From NCBI GenBank assembly GCA_035494015.1, contig DATJHJ010000040.1, positions 1 to 60,549 on the forward strand: 60,549 bases of DNA, given 5' to 3'. The position numbers were made by a program, and so were the translations under genes. This DNA comes from CADCTB01 sp035494015 (GTDB taxonomy: Bacteria; Actinomycetota; Acidimicrobiia; Acidimicrobiales; AC-14). Shown here in pieces: positions 49,356 to 57,790 of this stretch (positions within the stretch are counted from its first letter, which is position 1; every line of letters begins with the position of its first letter). The notes beneath the pieces are model-generated. The model did no database searches. It was not told the origin of the DNA and saw only the letters and a list, made by a program, of their open reading frames with translations.

Positions 49356-50345
49356 TCAGACCACCCGTCCGAACCACAGCACCGAGAGCAGCGCCCCGGC
49401 CAGCAGCAGCACGACAGCGGCGGCCGAGAACAGCCCGGTGACCTCCGTGTGCTGGGAGACGATCTTGAACCGCAGGTCGATCGTCTTGGAGATGGCGGCC
49501 AGCCCGGCGGCGTCGTCGGCCTGGTGGTAGGTGCCGTCGGTCGTGGTCGCCACCTTCTCGAGTAGGTCGCTGTCCAGGGCGGTGGCCACGCTGAACCCGT
49601 TGATCTGCACCACCGTGCCCTGGTCGGTGCCGATGCCGATGGTGTGGATGCGCACGCCGGCCACGGAGGCGACCTCGGCCACCGAGACGGGATCCGGTTG
49701 GCTCGTTTCCTCGCCGTCGGAGAGCAGCACGATGGTCGCGGACCCGAAATACCCGATGTCGACCTGGGCCGAGTCGCTGGCCAGCGCTTCGGGGTCGATG
49801 GTCACCGGCTTGCCGGCGATGGCGCCGAGCGCAGTCACGAGGCCCTGGCCCAGTGACGTGCCGCCCCCGCTCGACAATCGATCGATCGACTTGACCACGT
49901 CCTCGTGCACCGTGGTCGGGGGCTGGACGACGACCGCTCCGTCGCCGAAGGCCACCACCCCGATACGGACCGCGGGTGGTTGCCGCTGGATGAACGCACG
50001 GGCGCTGGCCTTGGCCGCGTCCAGCCGGGTGGGCTTGATGTCGTCCGCGAGCATGCTGTTCGAGACGTCGACGGCCAGGATCACCGTGCCCTCCCGCCGG
50101 GGGGTCTTCACGGTGGCCATCGGCCGGGCCAGGCCGACGAGCAGGAGCGTGAGGGCGGTGGCGAGGAGGGCGAACGGCACGTGGCGACGGACGCGCATGC
50201 GGCGGGCGGCTCCGGTCGTCACCAGGCCCTGCGACGCCAGCGCGGCCGTCCGCTGGGCGCGACGCCGGCGCGACGACACGTAGGTGGCGATCAGGGCGGG
50301 GACGACGATCAGCAGCGCGAGCCTCCACGGCGAGGCGAAGGTCAT
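49356..50345 (-). CDS. VWA-domain membrane protein (BatA type)
   Basis: A 329-residue paralogue of the downstream protein: N-terminal helix (LALLIVVPALIATYV), second helix (FALLATALTLLLVGL), VWA domain with MIDAS ILAVDVSNSM and TIVLLSDGEETS, and a C-terminal helix. In Bacteroides and others BatA/BatB proteins act with MoxR ATPases at the membrane. It starts one base after the DUF58 gene stop. Confidence 0.9.
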   Translation of the reverse strand: MTFASPWRLALLIVVPALIATYVSSRRRRAQRTAALASQGLVTTGAARRMRVRRHVPFALLATALTLLLVGLARPMATVKTPRREGTVILAVDVSNSMLADDIKPTRLDAAKASARAFIQRQPPAVRIGVVAFGDGAVVVQPPTTVHEDVVKSIDRLSSGGGTSLGQGLVTALGAIAGKPVTIDPEALASDSAQVDIGYFGSATIVLLSDGEETSQPDPVSVAEVASVAGVRIHTIGIGTDQGTVVQINGFSVATALDSDLLEKVATTTDGTYHQADDAAGLAAISKTIDLRFKIVSQHTEVTGLFSAAAVVLLLAGALLSVLWFGRVV

Positions 50346-50346
50346 G

Positions 50347-51240
50347 TCAGCGCCGGGGCCGTTTGCGGGAATCGACGATGCGGACGAACGCGGTCACCAG
50401 GTCGTCGTCGGTGGAGATGACGTGAAGGTCGACACCGGCCCCGAGCGCCCCGGCGCGGACCGCTTCTGCCCGGGCCTCGCCGGCGTCGCGCAGGCGGCGA
50501 CGGAACACGGGATCGCTCGAGTCCACCATGAGCTGTTCGCCGGTCTCCGCGTCCTGGACGACCAGCAGGCCGGCGTCCGGCAGCTCGAGCTCCCGCGGGT
50601 CGACCAACCGGACGGCAACCACCTCGTGGCGCTCGGTGAGCCGCAGCAGCGACCGCTCCCACCCGGGCTCGCTGATGAAGTCGGACACGATGACCACCAA
50701 CGAGCGCCGCCGGATCTGGCGGGCCGCGGTGTCGAGCAGTTTGCGCAAGTCGGTGACCATGCCCCCGCCGCCTGCCGGCCGGAGCAGCTCGTCGAGCAGC
50801 CGCAGCACCTGCGGCCGGCCCTGCCGAGGCGGGATGGTCCGCACGACGTCGTTGTCGTAGACGATGGCTCCGATCTTGTTCCCGGTCCGGACCAGGAGTT
50901 GGGCGATCGTGGCCGCCACCTCGGACAGGACCCGCTCCTTGGTCCGGTGCGTGGGGCCGAAGGACATCGAGGCCGAATGGTCGAGCAGCAGCCAGGCCGT
51001 GAGCTCGCGGTCCTCGGTGTACTGGCGCACGAACATCTCGTCCATGCGGGCGGTGACGTTCCAGTCGACGTGGCGGACGTCGTCGCCGACCTCGTACTCG
51101 CGCACGTCGCGGAAGTCGGTGCCGTGGCCGCGCAGCAGCGTGCGGTAGTTCCCCTGCAGCCGTCCGTCGAGGCGGCGGATCACGTGCCATTCGAGCCGGC
51201 GCAGGACCCTGTCGGCGGTCAGCGGGGCGGCGGTGCCCAT
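50347..51240 (-). CDS. DUF58 protein
   Basis: A 297-residue protein with the DUF58 signature: GRGTDF-like HGTDFRDVREYEVGDDVRHVD, WNVTARMDEMFVRQYTEDRE and LLLDHSASMSFG, a degenerate VWA fold. DUF58 proteins are regular partners of MoxR ATPases. It overlaps the MoxR gene by 22 bases. Likely a cytoplasmic adaptor in this operon. Confidence 0.92.
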   Translation of the reverse strand: MGTAAPLTADRVLRRLEWHVIRRLDGRLQGNYRTLLRGHGTDFRDVREYEVGDDVRHVDWNVTARMDEMFVRQYTEDRELTAWLLLDHSASMSFGPTHRTKERVLSEVAATIAQLLVRTGNKIGAIVYDNDVVRTIPPRQGRPQVLRLLDELLRPAGGGGMVTDLRKLLDTAARQIRRRSLVVIVSDFISEPGWERSLLRLTERHEVVAVRLVDPRELELPDAGLLVVQDAETGEQLMVDSSDPVFRRRLRDAGEARAEAVRAGALGAGVDLHVISTDDDLVTAFVRIVDSRKRPRR

Positions 51241-52286
51241 TTCCTGTCGTCCGTGATGCTCGCCGGCGCCCGGTTGCCGGTCGGCCCGCCCCGGTCCCGC
51301 CCCGAACCCTCCGGGGCCGGGATCCGGGCCAGGATGGCGCGGAGGACGTCCTCGGCGGTCACGCCGTCGCCCAGCGCCTCGTAGGAGAGGACCAGCCGGT
51401 GGCGCAGCACGTCGGGCGCCACGGAGCGCACGTCCTCGGGCAGGGTGTAGTCGCGACCGCGCAGCAGGGCGAGGGCCTGGGCGGCGAGAACCATGTAGAT
51501 CGACGCCCGGGGGCTGACCCCGTAGGTCACGTAGCCGGCCATCTCGTTCAGGCCCGCGGACGGCAGGTTCCTCGTGGCCGCAGACACCCTGACCGCGTAC
51601 TCGATCAGCGACGGGTCGACGAAGACGGTCCGGGTCAGGCGCTGCAACGCGGACAGCTCGGGGGCGCCGAGGACGGCCTGCACCGCATCGAGGCCGACCA
51701 TCATGCGCTCGACGATCACGAACTCCTCGGTGGCCGTCGGGTAGTCGACCAGCACCTTGAGCATGAACCGGTCGACCTGGGCCTCGGGCAGCGGGTAGGT
51801 GCCGTCGGACTCGATGGGGTTCTGGGTCGCCATCACGAGGAACGGGTCCGGCAGCGGGTGGGTCTCGCGACCGATCGTCACCTGGCGCTCCTGCATGGCT
51901 TCGAGCAGGGCGCTCTGGACCTTGGCCGGGGCCCGGTTGATCTCGTCGGCCAGGACCAGGTTGGCGAAGATCGGGCCCAGGGCGACCTGGAACTCGCCGA
52001 TCTTCTGGTTGTAGATCCGCGTGCCCACGATGTCGGCCGGCACCAGGTCGGGCGTGAACTGGATGCGCTGGAAGTCCACCCCGAGGGCGTCCGCCATGGC
52101 CTTGACGGCCAGCGTCTTGGCCAGGCCGGGGACCCCCTCGACGAGCAGGTGGCCCCGGGCCAGCAGGGCGACGACCATGCGTTCCAGGAGCACGTCCTGG
52201 CCCACGATGACCCGCTTGACCTGGTAGAGAACCTGCTCGATCGACGCATCGGGCCCCTCGGCCCCGCCCTCTCCCCAGGCGCTCAT
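51219..52286 (-). CDS. MoxR-family AAA+ ATPase
   Basis: A 355-residue AAA+ chaperone-like ATPase: Walker A GVPGLAKT at 51-58, Walker B NLVLADEINRAP, sensor ATQNPIESDGTYPLPEAQ with DRF arginine finger. MoxR proteins act on VWA-domain partners, two of which lie downstream. The C-terminal tail after residue 325 is Pro/Gly-rich and not conserved. Its ATG overlaps the stop of the HtrA-like gene (ATGA). Confidence 0.93.
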   Translation of the reverse strand: MSAWGEGGAEGPDASIEQVLYQVKRVIVGQDVLLERMVVALLARGHLLVEGVPGLAKTLAVKAMADALGVDFQRIQFTPDLVPADIVGTRIYNQKIGEFQVALGPIFANLVLADEINRAPAKVQSALLEAMQERQVTIGRETHPLPDPFLVMATQNPIESDGTYPLPEAQVDRFMLKVLVDYPTATEEFVIVERMMVGLDAVQAVLGAPELSALQRLTRTVFVDPSLIEYAVRVSAATRNLPSAGLNEMAGYVTYGVSPRASIYMVLAAQALALLRGRDYTLPEDVRSVAPDVLRHRLVLSYEALGDGVTAEDVLRAILARIPAPEGSGRDRGGPTGNRAPASITDDRKWAPPPR

Positions 52287-53149
52287 TTCCCCGGCGCTCC
52301 CGCGGCCCCGCCAGCGGTGCCGATGGGGACGGCGAAGCCGATCCCGATGAAGTCGTCGTCCCCCGCCGGGTTGGCCAGGCCGGTCACGATCCCGATCACC
52401 TGCCCGGCCCGGTTGAGGAGCGGCCCGCCTGAGTTGCCGGGGTTTACGGCGGCGTCGAACTGGATCATCCCCGAGAGGGTCTTGCCGTTCGACAGCGGGA
52501 ACGACCGATTGAGCCCCGAGATGACCCCGGCGGACAACGAGCCCACCAACCCGAGCGGGTGGCCGACCGCGAACGCCTCCTCGCCGATGCGGGCACCCCC
52601 GCCTAGTACGGCCGGCACGACCACCTCCGGGAGCTTGGCCGGCGTGAGCACGGCGATGTCATGGTCAGGGTCGGTCGACTTCACGCTGGCCGGGGACTCC
52701 GAGCCGTCGGAGAAGGAGACCTTGATGGTGGCCGCGTCCTGGACGACGTGCAGCGACGTCAGGATGTCGCCCTGGGCGTTCACGATGATCCCCGAGCCGA
52801 GTCCCGAACGGGATGCGGGGGGGCCCGGGCCGTTCTGCTGGGTCTGGATGACCACGAGCGGGCCGCGGATGGCGTCGTAGACGGTCACGCTGGCCGGCGG
52901 CTGCGACTCGAGGTTCTTGACCGCGGCGGCGACCTTCTTGTCGACGATGCCGTTCACGTCCGCCTTGCTGGTGGACGGCTTCGAGGTCGCCCGCAGGTCG
53001 ATGGCCACCAGGGCGGCGACCACCAGGACCACTGCGACACCGCCAAGCCACCAGGGCGACAGCCACCGGCGCGAGCGGGCCGGCCTGGGGGGCTCCGTGG
53101 CTTCGGCGGAGGCGCCGCCCCGCTCCGTCGGCCCTCGCCCGATCTTCAT
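52283..53149 (-). CDS. Membrane-anchored HtrA-type serine protease without PDZ
   Basis: A 288-residue protein. A cytoplasmic N-terminal tail with one membrane helix at about 35-55 (WWLGGVAVVLVVAALVAI) precedes an extracytoplasmic trypsin-like domain. His is in ILTSLHVV, Asp in DPDHDIAVL and Ser in VNPGNSGGPLL. It ends soon after the protease fold, with no PDZ domain. I use the ATG at 53149 (MKIGRGP), which overlaps the ERCC4 gene stop. It could cleave misfolded or target envelope proteins in the same operon's process. Confidence 0.87.
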   Translation of the reverse strand: MKIGRGPTERGGASAEATEPPRPARSRRWLSPWWLGGVAVVLVVAALVAIDLRATSKPSTSKADVNGIVDKKVAAAVKNLESQPPASVTVYDAIRGPLVVIQTQQNGPGPPASRSGLGSGIIVNAQGDILTSLHVVQDAATIKVSFSDGSESPASVKSTDPDHDIAVLTPAKLPEVVVPAVLGGGARIGEEAFAVGHPLGLVGSLSAGVISGLNRSFPLSNGKTLSGMIQFDAAVNPGNSGGPLLNRAGQVIGIVTGLANPAGDDDFIGIGFAVPIGTAGGAAGAPGK

Positions 53150-53964
53150 CGTGCGCAGGGATGATAGGCGACCGGAAGCACGCCGGTAGCTGAGCACAGG
53201 AAGATAAGAATCGGCTGTGAGGGGGCGTCAGCCGCCGTCGGCGTGCCGTGCTGCCCGCCGGCGGCATGGATCTCGGGACGCAGGCGGCCCCGGTCGGGCA
53301 CGGTCAGCCCGGCCGCCCGGGCCCACGCCCGGACCTCGGCCGTGGACGGCGCCGGCTCCGCCGGGCCCGCGGGCGCGCCGACACCGAACAGGCCGATCCG
53401 GGCGAGGGCGCGGTGCTCGGCCTCGGCCCACACCCGGGCGGCGGCCAGGTACCGGTACGTCCACTCCTCGGCGAGCTTGCGGGTGTCACAGAACACGATG
53501 GGGATGCTCGGCCAGCGGACCTGCAGCTCGGCCAGGCCGTCGGCGACCCTGGCCGGCCTGGCGTGCTCGAGGGCGAAGATCCGGGCGTAGCGGTCCTCGA
53601 CGACCACGGCGGCGCGGGGCAGGCTGGCCAGCTCGCCCAGGGCGAAGCGCAGGCGGCCCGTGCCCAGGCTGGATACGAGGTCGGCGAGCGACTTCCGTTC
53701 GACCGCAGCCACCACTGTCCCGCCGAGGGTCACCGCGTAGTCGCCGCACGGCAGGGCGCGTTTCACCGTGGCGACCTGCTGCCCGGGGAAGCGGTACGGG
53801 TAGTGCTCGTGGGCGTCCACGACGATTTCCAGCGTGGGGAGCCCGGCGGCCCGCGCCCGGGGGAGGGTGACCTCGGGGCGGGCCTGCTTGGGGGTCCGGG
53901 GCGACTGCCAGAACACCATCTCCCGCCCCCGAGCCTTGGTGTCGACGACCTGGGAGCGCTCCAC
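53146..53964 (-). CDS. ERCC4-type nuclease with Lsr2-like C-terminal DNA-binding motif
   Basis: A 272-residue protein from a GTG start. Residues 46-180 form an ERCC4/XPF-family nuclease: VVDAHEHYPYRF with D50, CGDYAV at 73-78, and AVERKSLADL with the catalytic ERK at 89-91. Residues 208-234 (TAEVRAWARAAGLTVPDRGR followed by LRPEI) match the C-terminal DNA-binding module of Lsr2, which reads AT-rich DNA through an RGR AT-hook-like loop. The last 38 residues look unstructured. It heads the HtrA-MoxR-DUF58-VWA operon through an ATGA overlap. Confidence 0.83.
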   Translation of the reverse strand: MERSQVVDTKARGREMVFWQSPRTPKQARPEVTLPRARAAGLPTLEIVVDAHEHYPYRFPGQQVATVKRALPCGDYAVTLGGTVVAAVERKSLADLVSSLGTGRLRFALGELASLPRAAVVVEDRYARIFALEHARPARVADGLAELQVRWPSIPIVFCDTRKLAEEWTYRYLAAARVWAEAEHRALARIGLFGVGAPAGPAEPAPSTAEVRAWARAAGLTVPDRGRLRPEIHAAGGQHGTPTAADAPSQPILIFLCSATGVLPVAYHPCAR

Positions 53965-54148
53965 CGCTTCGAGTCTGCCCCGCTCCGAAGCTTCGCTCGT
54001 CGTTCCCGGGGCCGGTACGGCCTGTCTCCTCAGCGATCACCCGCGCCGACGAGCCCTCGGCGAGGGAAACGGCCGGCGGCGGCGCCGGCTTGCGCAATCC
54101 GACTGCGCCCGGAAAAACTGCCTGCCTTCCCGAGAAGAGGAGAAGGAC

Positions 54149-54391
54149 ATGGCTGGAGTGGGTCGGCCGTCGGAGTCTCTCGACGACCAGGTCCGGCGGG
54201 TCACGGCGGCGATCAAGAACGGCAACGGCCTGGAAGCCTCGGACGATGTGATCGAGCAGACCGTGCGCGAATGCTTCGCCGAGCGGGAGGACGCCCGCAT
54301 CCAGGACTTCGTCAGCCTCCTGGCCGAGCGGTCGGCCCGGGAGCGGCTCCGTCGCCTGGCCGGCACCGAGCGGGACCGGGTGGCCACCTAG
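54149..54391 (+). CDS. Small three-helix-bundle protein
   Basis: An 80-residue protein. ESLDDQVRRVTAAIKNGNG, SDDVIEQTVRECFAEREDAR and IQDFVSLLAERSARERLRRL look like three amphipathic helices. This resembles actinobacterial 'three-helix bundle dimerization domain' (DUF3562-like) proteins. The ATG at 54149 follows a good gaggagaagg Shine-Dalgarno. It may be a small regulatory or adaptor protein. It precedes pstS but is separated from it by a promoter region. Confidence 0.68.
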   Translation: MAGVGRPSESLDDQVRRVTAAIKNGNGLEASDDVIEQTVRECFAEREDARIQDFVSLLAERSARERLRRLAGTERDRVAT

Positions 54392-54429
54392 CTCGTTCGG
54401 CGGCAACGTTCGCGAGTCGTTTGCCCGGC

Positions 54430-54451
54430 GTTCATTTCCAGTCCAACTCGG
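54430..54451 (+). promoter_or_regulatory. Candidate PHO box upstream of pstS
   Basis: Two adjacent 11-base units, gttcatttcca at 54430 and gtccaactcgg at 54441, fit the tandem GTTCA-type direct repeats bound by PhoP in actinobacteria. The second unit is degenerate. Position (58 bases before the pstS GTG) and function agree, so phosphate-starvation control is likely. Confidence 0.55.
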
Positions 54452-54508
54452 CGACGCCCGCCCTCGGTAGGTTCCCCTCAGATCGACAGTCCGTCCTGAG
54501 GAGGATGT

Positions 54509-55606
54509 GTGAAGCGTTCGTTCCCGCTCATGTGCGCATCGGCGCTGGCCGTCGCGCTGGTAGCAGGCGGCTGTGGCACCGACAACAACACCTCGACCCC
54601 GTCCTCGCAGGCCACCACGCCGGGGGCGGCGACGGTTCCCTCCGCCGGTGCCAGCGACAAGGCCACGCTCTCCGGCGCCGGCTCGACGTTCGTGGCCACG
54701 ATCGCCTCGGAGTGGATCAAGCAGTACAAGTCGGCGGCCCCCGGCGTGACCGTCAACTACACGGCGGTCGGGTCGGGTGCCGGCATCCAGCAGCTCACGT
54801 CCAAGACGGTCGACTTCGGCGGATCGGACGCCCCCCTGAACGCCGACCAGGCCGCGGCGACGGGCGGCGCAGGCAACGTGGTGCAGGTGCCGTGGATCGC
54901 CGGCGGGGTGGCCGTCGAGTACAACCTGTCGAGCGTCAAGAACCTGAAACTCTCGCCCGCGACGGTCGCCGGGATATTCGCCGGCAAGATCACCAAGTGG
55001 GATGACGCGGCCATCAAGGCGGACAACGCCGGCACGTCGCTCCCCAGCACCGGGATCCAGGTGGCGTTCCGCTCCGACTCCTCCGGGACCACCCAGGTGT
55101 TCACGGACTACCTGCGGGCGGCCGCCCCCGACGTCTGGACGTACGGTCCGTCCAGCAAGGACTGGCCCTCCGGGACGCCGGGGACCGGCTCCAAGGGCTC
55201 CGACGGTGTGACCGCGGCGGTGAAGCAGGCGGAGGGGTCGATCGGCTACTCCGAGGTGAGCTACCCGAAGCAGGCCGGGCTCGGTACCGCCCTCATCAAG
55301 AACAAGGGGGGCCAGTTCGTCGCCCCCACCGCGGCGGGCGTGAGCGCCGCCCTCACCGGCGCCACGGTGAACCCTGACCTCACCCTGAAGCTGAACTACC
55401 TGCCAGACGATCCCGCCGCGTACCCGATCAGCACGACCACCTATCTCATGTATTACAAGTCGAGCGGCGACGTGAACAAGGATGCGGCCATCAAGCACTT
55501 CGCCGCCTGGGTGCTGACCGACGGGCAGAAGCTGGCCGAGGGCCTGGACTACGCCCCGATGCCGCAGAGCATCCTTTCGAAGGCCATGTCCACGGTCGGG
55601 ACGTAG
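54509..55606 (+). CDS. pstS: Phosphate ABC transporter substrate-binding lipoprotein
   Basis: A 365-residue PstS. It has a signal peptide with lipobox at Cys22 (LVAGGC), a Thr/Ser linker, then the binding fold: LSGAGSTFVATIASEWIKQY, VNYTAVGSGAGIQQL, VDFGGSDAPL, VAFRSDSSGTTQVFTDYL and TYLMYYK. These supply the Ser, Asp and Arg residues that hold phosphate. The GTG start follows gaggaggatgt. It is the first gene of the pst operon with a candidate PHO box upstream. Confidence 0.95.
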   Translation: MKRSFPLMCASALAVALVAGGCGTDNNTSTPSSQATTPGAATVPSAGASDKATLSGAGSTFVATIASEWIKQYKSAAPGVTVNYTAVGSGAGIQQLTSKTVDFGGSDAPLNADQAAATGGAGNVVQVPWIAGGVAVEYNLSSVKNLKLSPATVAGIFAGKITKWDDAAIKADNAGTSLPSTGIQVAFRSDSSGTTQVFTDYLRAAAPDVWTYGPSSKDWPSGTPGTGSKGSDGVTAAVKQAEGSIGYSEVSYPKQAGLGTALIKNKGGQFVAPTAAGVSAALTGATVNPDLTLKLNYLPDDPAAYPISTTTYLMYYKSSGDVNKDAAIKHFAAWVLTDGQKLAEGLDYAPMPQSILSKAMSTVGT

Positions 55607-55617
55607 GTCGACGCCCC

Positions 55618-56607
55618 ATGCAGACGATCGAGAAGAGCACGGCAGGAGGCCGGTCTGAACCCCCCGCAGACCGGCCTCCTGCCGGGCAACGGGGCGACCG
55701 GATTTTCGCCGGCCTGACGACGGGGGTGAGCGTCGCCATCCTGGCCCTGCTGGTGGTCATGATGCTGTTCCTCTTCGGGAAGGCGTGGCCGGCGCTCCAC
55801 AAGGCAGGGTTGGCGTTCTTCACCGAGCGCCAGTGGTTCCCGGACGCCCCCAAGCCGCGCTTCGGCGTCGAGGCCCTCGTCTGGGGGACGGTCGTCTCCA
55901 GCGTCCTGGCCCTGCTGATCGCCGTGCCGGTGGCGGTGGCCTCCGCCCTCTACGTCACCGAGTACGCCCGGCCCGTGGTCGGGCGGTGGGTGGGGTACCT
56001 CGTCGACGTGCTGGCTGCGGTGCCCAGCGTGGTGTACGGGCTCTGGGGCCTCTACTTCCTCGTGCCCCGCATGGTCGGGTTCCAGCGGTGGCTGGGCCAG
56101 CACCTCGGCTTCATCCCCATCTTCCACAACCCGGAGAACCTCTACGGGCGGTCGATCCTCGCCGCGTCGGTCGTCCTCGCCCTCATGGTGCTGCCCATCG
56201 TCGCCGCCGTCAGCCGCGAGGTGTTCCGCCAGGTCCCGCGGGAGATGCGGGAGGCGGCCCTGGCCCTCGGGGCCACCCGATGGGAGACGGTCCGCATGTC
56301 CGTGCTGCCCCAGAGCCGCAGCGGGATCATCGGCGCGGTGATCCTCGGCCTCGGGCGGGCCCTCGGCGAGACGATCGCCGTGGCCCTGGTGCTGGCCGTC
56401 ACCTTCGACGTCAACATCCGCATCCTGCGCCCGGGCGGCAACACGGTGGCGGCCAACATCGCCACCAAGTTCGGCGAGGCGGGCGTGGTCGGCCGGTCGG
56501 CCCTGATCGCCAGCGGCCTCGTCCTCTTCCTGATCACCCTCCTGGCCACGGCCGGCGCCCGCAGCGTGGTTCGCCGCACCGGCCGGGCGGCGACGGGGCT
56601 GGCGTGA
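55618..56607 (+). CDS. pstC: Phosphate ABC transporter permease PstC
   Basis: A 329-residue permease with six helices and the inner-membrane EAA loop (EVFRQVPREMREAALALGAT). The GDRIF block near residue 25 is typical of PstC, so the true start must be at or before the ATG at 55618, 12 bases after pstS. The first 25 codons contain a perfect hairpin (55641-55683), and no strong Shine-Dalgarno precedes the ATG. Confidence 0.93.
   Translation: MQTIEKSTAGGRSEPPADRPPAGQRGDRIFAGLTTGVSVAILALLVVMMLFLFGKAWPALHKAGLAFFTERQWFPDAPKPRFGVEALVWGTVVSSVLALLIAVPVAVASALYVTEYARPVVGRWVGYLVDVLAAVPSVVYGLWGLYFLVPRMVGFQRWLGQHLGFIPIFHNPENLYGRSILAASVVLALMVLPIVAAVSREVFRQVPREMREAALALGATRWETVRMSVLPQSRSGIIGAVILGLGRALGETIAVALVLAVTFDVNIRILRPGGNTVAANIATKFGEAGVVGRSALIASGLVLFLITLLATAGARSVVRRTGRAATGLA
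55641..55683. promoter_or_regulatory. Perfect 17-bp inverted repeat in the first codons of pstC
   Basis: Arms 55641-55657 and 55667-55683 (ggcaggaggccggtctg and its exact complement) flank a 9-base loop of mostly C. The GC-rich stem would form in the pstS-pstC mRNA, just after the pstC start codon. It could protect the 3' end of pstS mRNA or lower pstC translation or transcription, giving more PstS than permease. Confidence 0.8.
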
Positions 56608-56617
56608 GCGAGCGCCC

Positions 56618-57655
56618 GTGAGCGTCGACCAGGCCGTGCTCCTCCAAGGTCGGCGGCTCGACCGGCCTCGCGCCATCGGCACGAGCGCGGCCGGGCTGGC
56701 CGTCGCCCTTGTCCTGTTCGCGGTGACGCCGCTGCAGGGAAGGGCGGACTTCGTCGTCGTCGGTTACCTGTTCGCCGTCGGCGCCTACCTCCTCGCCGCC
56801 GCCCGCACCGAGGGCCGCCGCTCGGTCGTGGACCGGCTGGTGGGCGTCCTCATGGTCACGGCGGTTGCCGTCTGCCTCATGGGCCTTGGCGCCGTGCTCG
56901 TCTACACCGCGGCGCGAGGGGTCAAGGCGATGAGCGGCGACTTCTTCACCCACTCGATGGCGGGGGTGGGCCCCCGCGACACGAACGGCGGGGCCTACCA
57001 CTCCATCCTCGGCACCCTCGAACAGGTGCTGCTGGCCACCCTGATCTCGGTGCCGACTGGCCTCCTCGTCGCCGTCTACCTCACGGAGTACGGCCGGGGC
57101 TGGATCGCGGCGGCGGTGCGGGCGCTGATCGACATGATGGTCGGCATCCCGTCGATCGTCGCCGGTCTCTTCGTCTTCGCCTTCTGGGTGCTGGCCCTGC
57201 ACCAGGGCTTCTCCGGCCTCGCCGCCGCCATCGCCCTGTCCATCATCATGCTGCCGATCATCGTCCGGTCGGCCGAGGAGATGATCAAGCTGGTCCCGGC
57301 CAACCTGCGGGAGGCGTCGTACGCCCTCGGGATCCCGCGGTGGCGCACGGTCCTGCGGGTCGTCCTCCCGACGGCGTCGGCCGGGATCACCACCGGCGTG
57401 ATGCTCGCCATCGCCCGGGTGACGGGGGAGACGGCCCCGCTGCTGCTCACCGCCTTCGGGTTCGACTCCATCCACCGCGACCCCTTCCACGGCCCGCAAT
57501 CGTCGCTGCCCCTGTTCGTGTTCAGCCAGGCCGGCTCCGCCTTCACGACTGCGGTCAACCGGGCCTGGGCGGGCGCCCTCACCCTCATCGTCGTCGTCCT
57601 CCTCCTCACCGTCGCCGCCCGGCTGGTCACCCGACGCAACCGCCTCGTCGCCTAA
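56618..57655 (+). CDS. pstA: Phosphate ABC transporter permease PstA
   Basis: A 345-residue permease with eight or so helices. The N-terminal 100 residues include two extra helices before the conserved core. The core shows GGAYHSILGTLEQVLLATLI, VYLTEYGRGWIAAAVR and the EAA loop EEMIKLVPANLREASYALGI. It starts with GTG, 10 bases after pstC. The ATPase gene pstB, normally next, is not found before the right edge. Confidence 0.94.
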   Translation: MSVDQAVLLQGRRLDRPRAIGTSAAGLAVALVLFAVTPLQGRADFVVVGYLFAVGAYLLAAARTEGRRSVVDRLVGVLMVTAVAVCLMGLGAVLVYTAARGVKAMSGDFFTHSMAGVGPRDTNGGAYHSILGTLEQVLLATLISVPTGLLVAVYLTEYGRGWIAAAVRALIDMMVGIPSIVAGLFVFAFWVLALHQGFSGLAAAIALSIIMLPIIVRSAEEMIKLVPANLREASYALGIPRWRTVLRVVLPTASAGITTGVMLAIARVTGETAPLLLTAFGFDSIHRDPFHGPQSSLPLFVFSQAGSAFTTAVNRAWAGALTLIVVVLLLTVAARLVTRRNRLVA

Positions 57656-57683
57656 CCGGGAACCCCGCCGGCCGCGCCCGGTC

Positions 57684-57744
57684 GCGTGCATGGCGGGTCG
57701 TGAATCGCGCCACTTCGAGCCGGATCACGACCCCCCGTGCACGC
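57684..57744. repeat. Imperfect 20-bp inverted repeat after pstA
   Basis: Arms 57684-57703 and 57725-57744 match at 18 of 20 positions and enclose a 21-base loop. The repeat sits 28 bases after the pstA stop and ends 47 bases before the lipoprotein start. It could be a terminator for the pst operon, a regulator site or a copy of a dispersed palindrome. No T-run follows. Confidence 0.65.
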
Positions 57745-57790
57745 GCCTGTCCCTGGACGTGCCGGGGTAGCCGATAGCGTGGCGGTGGCA

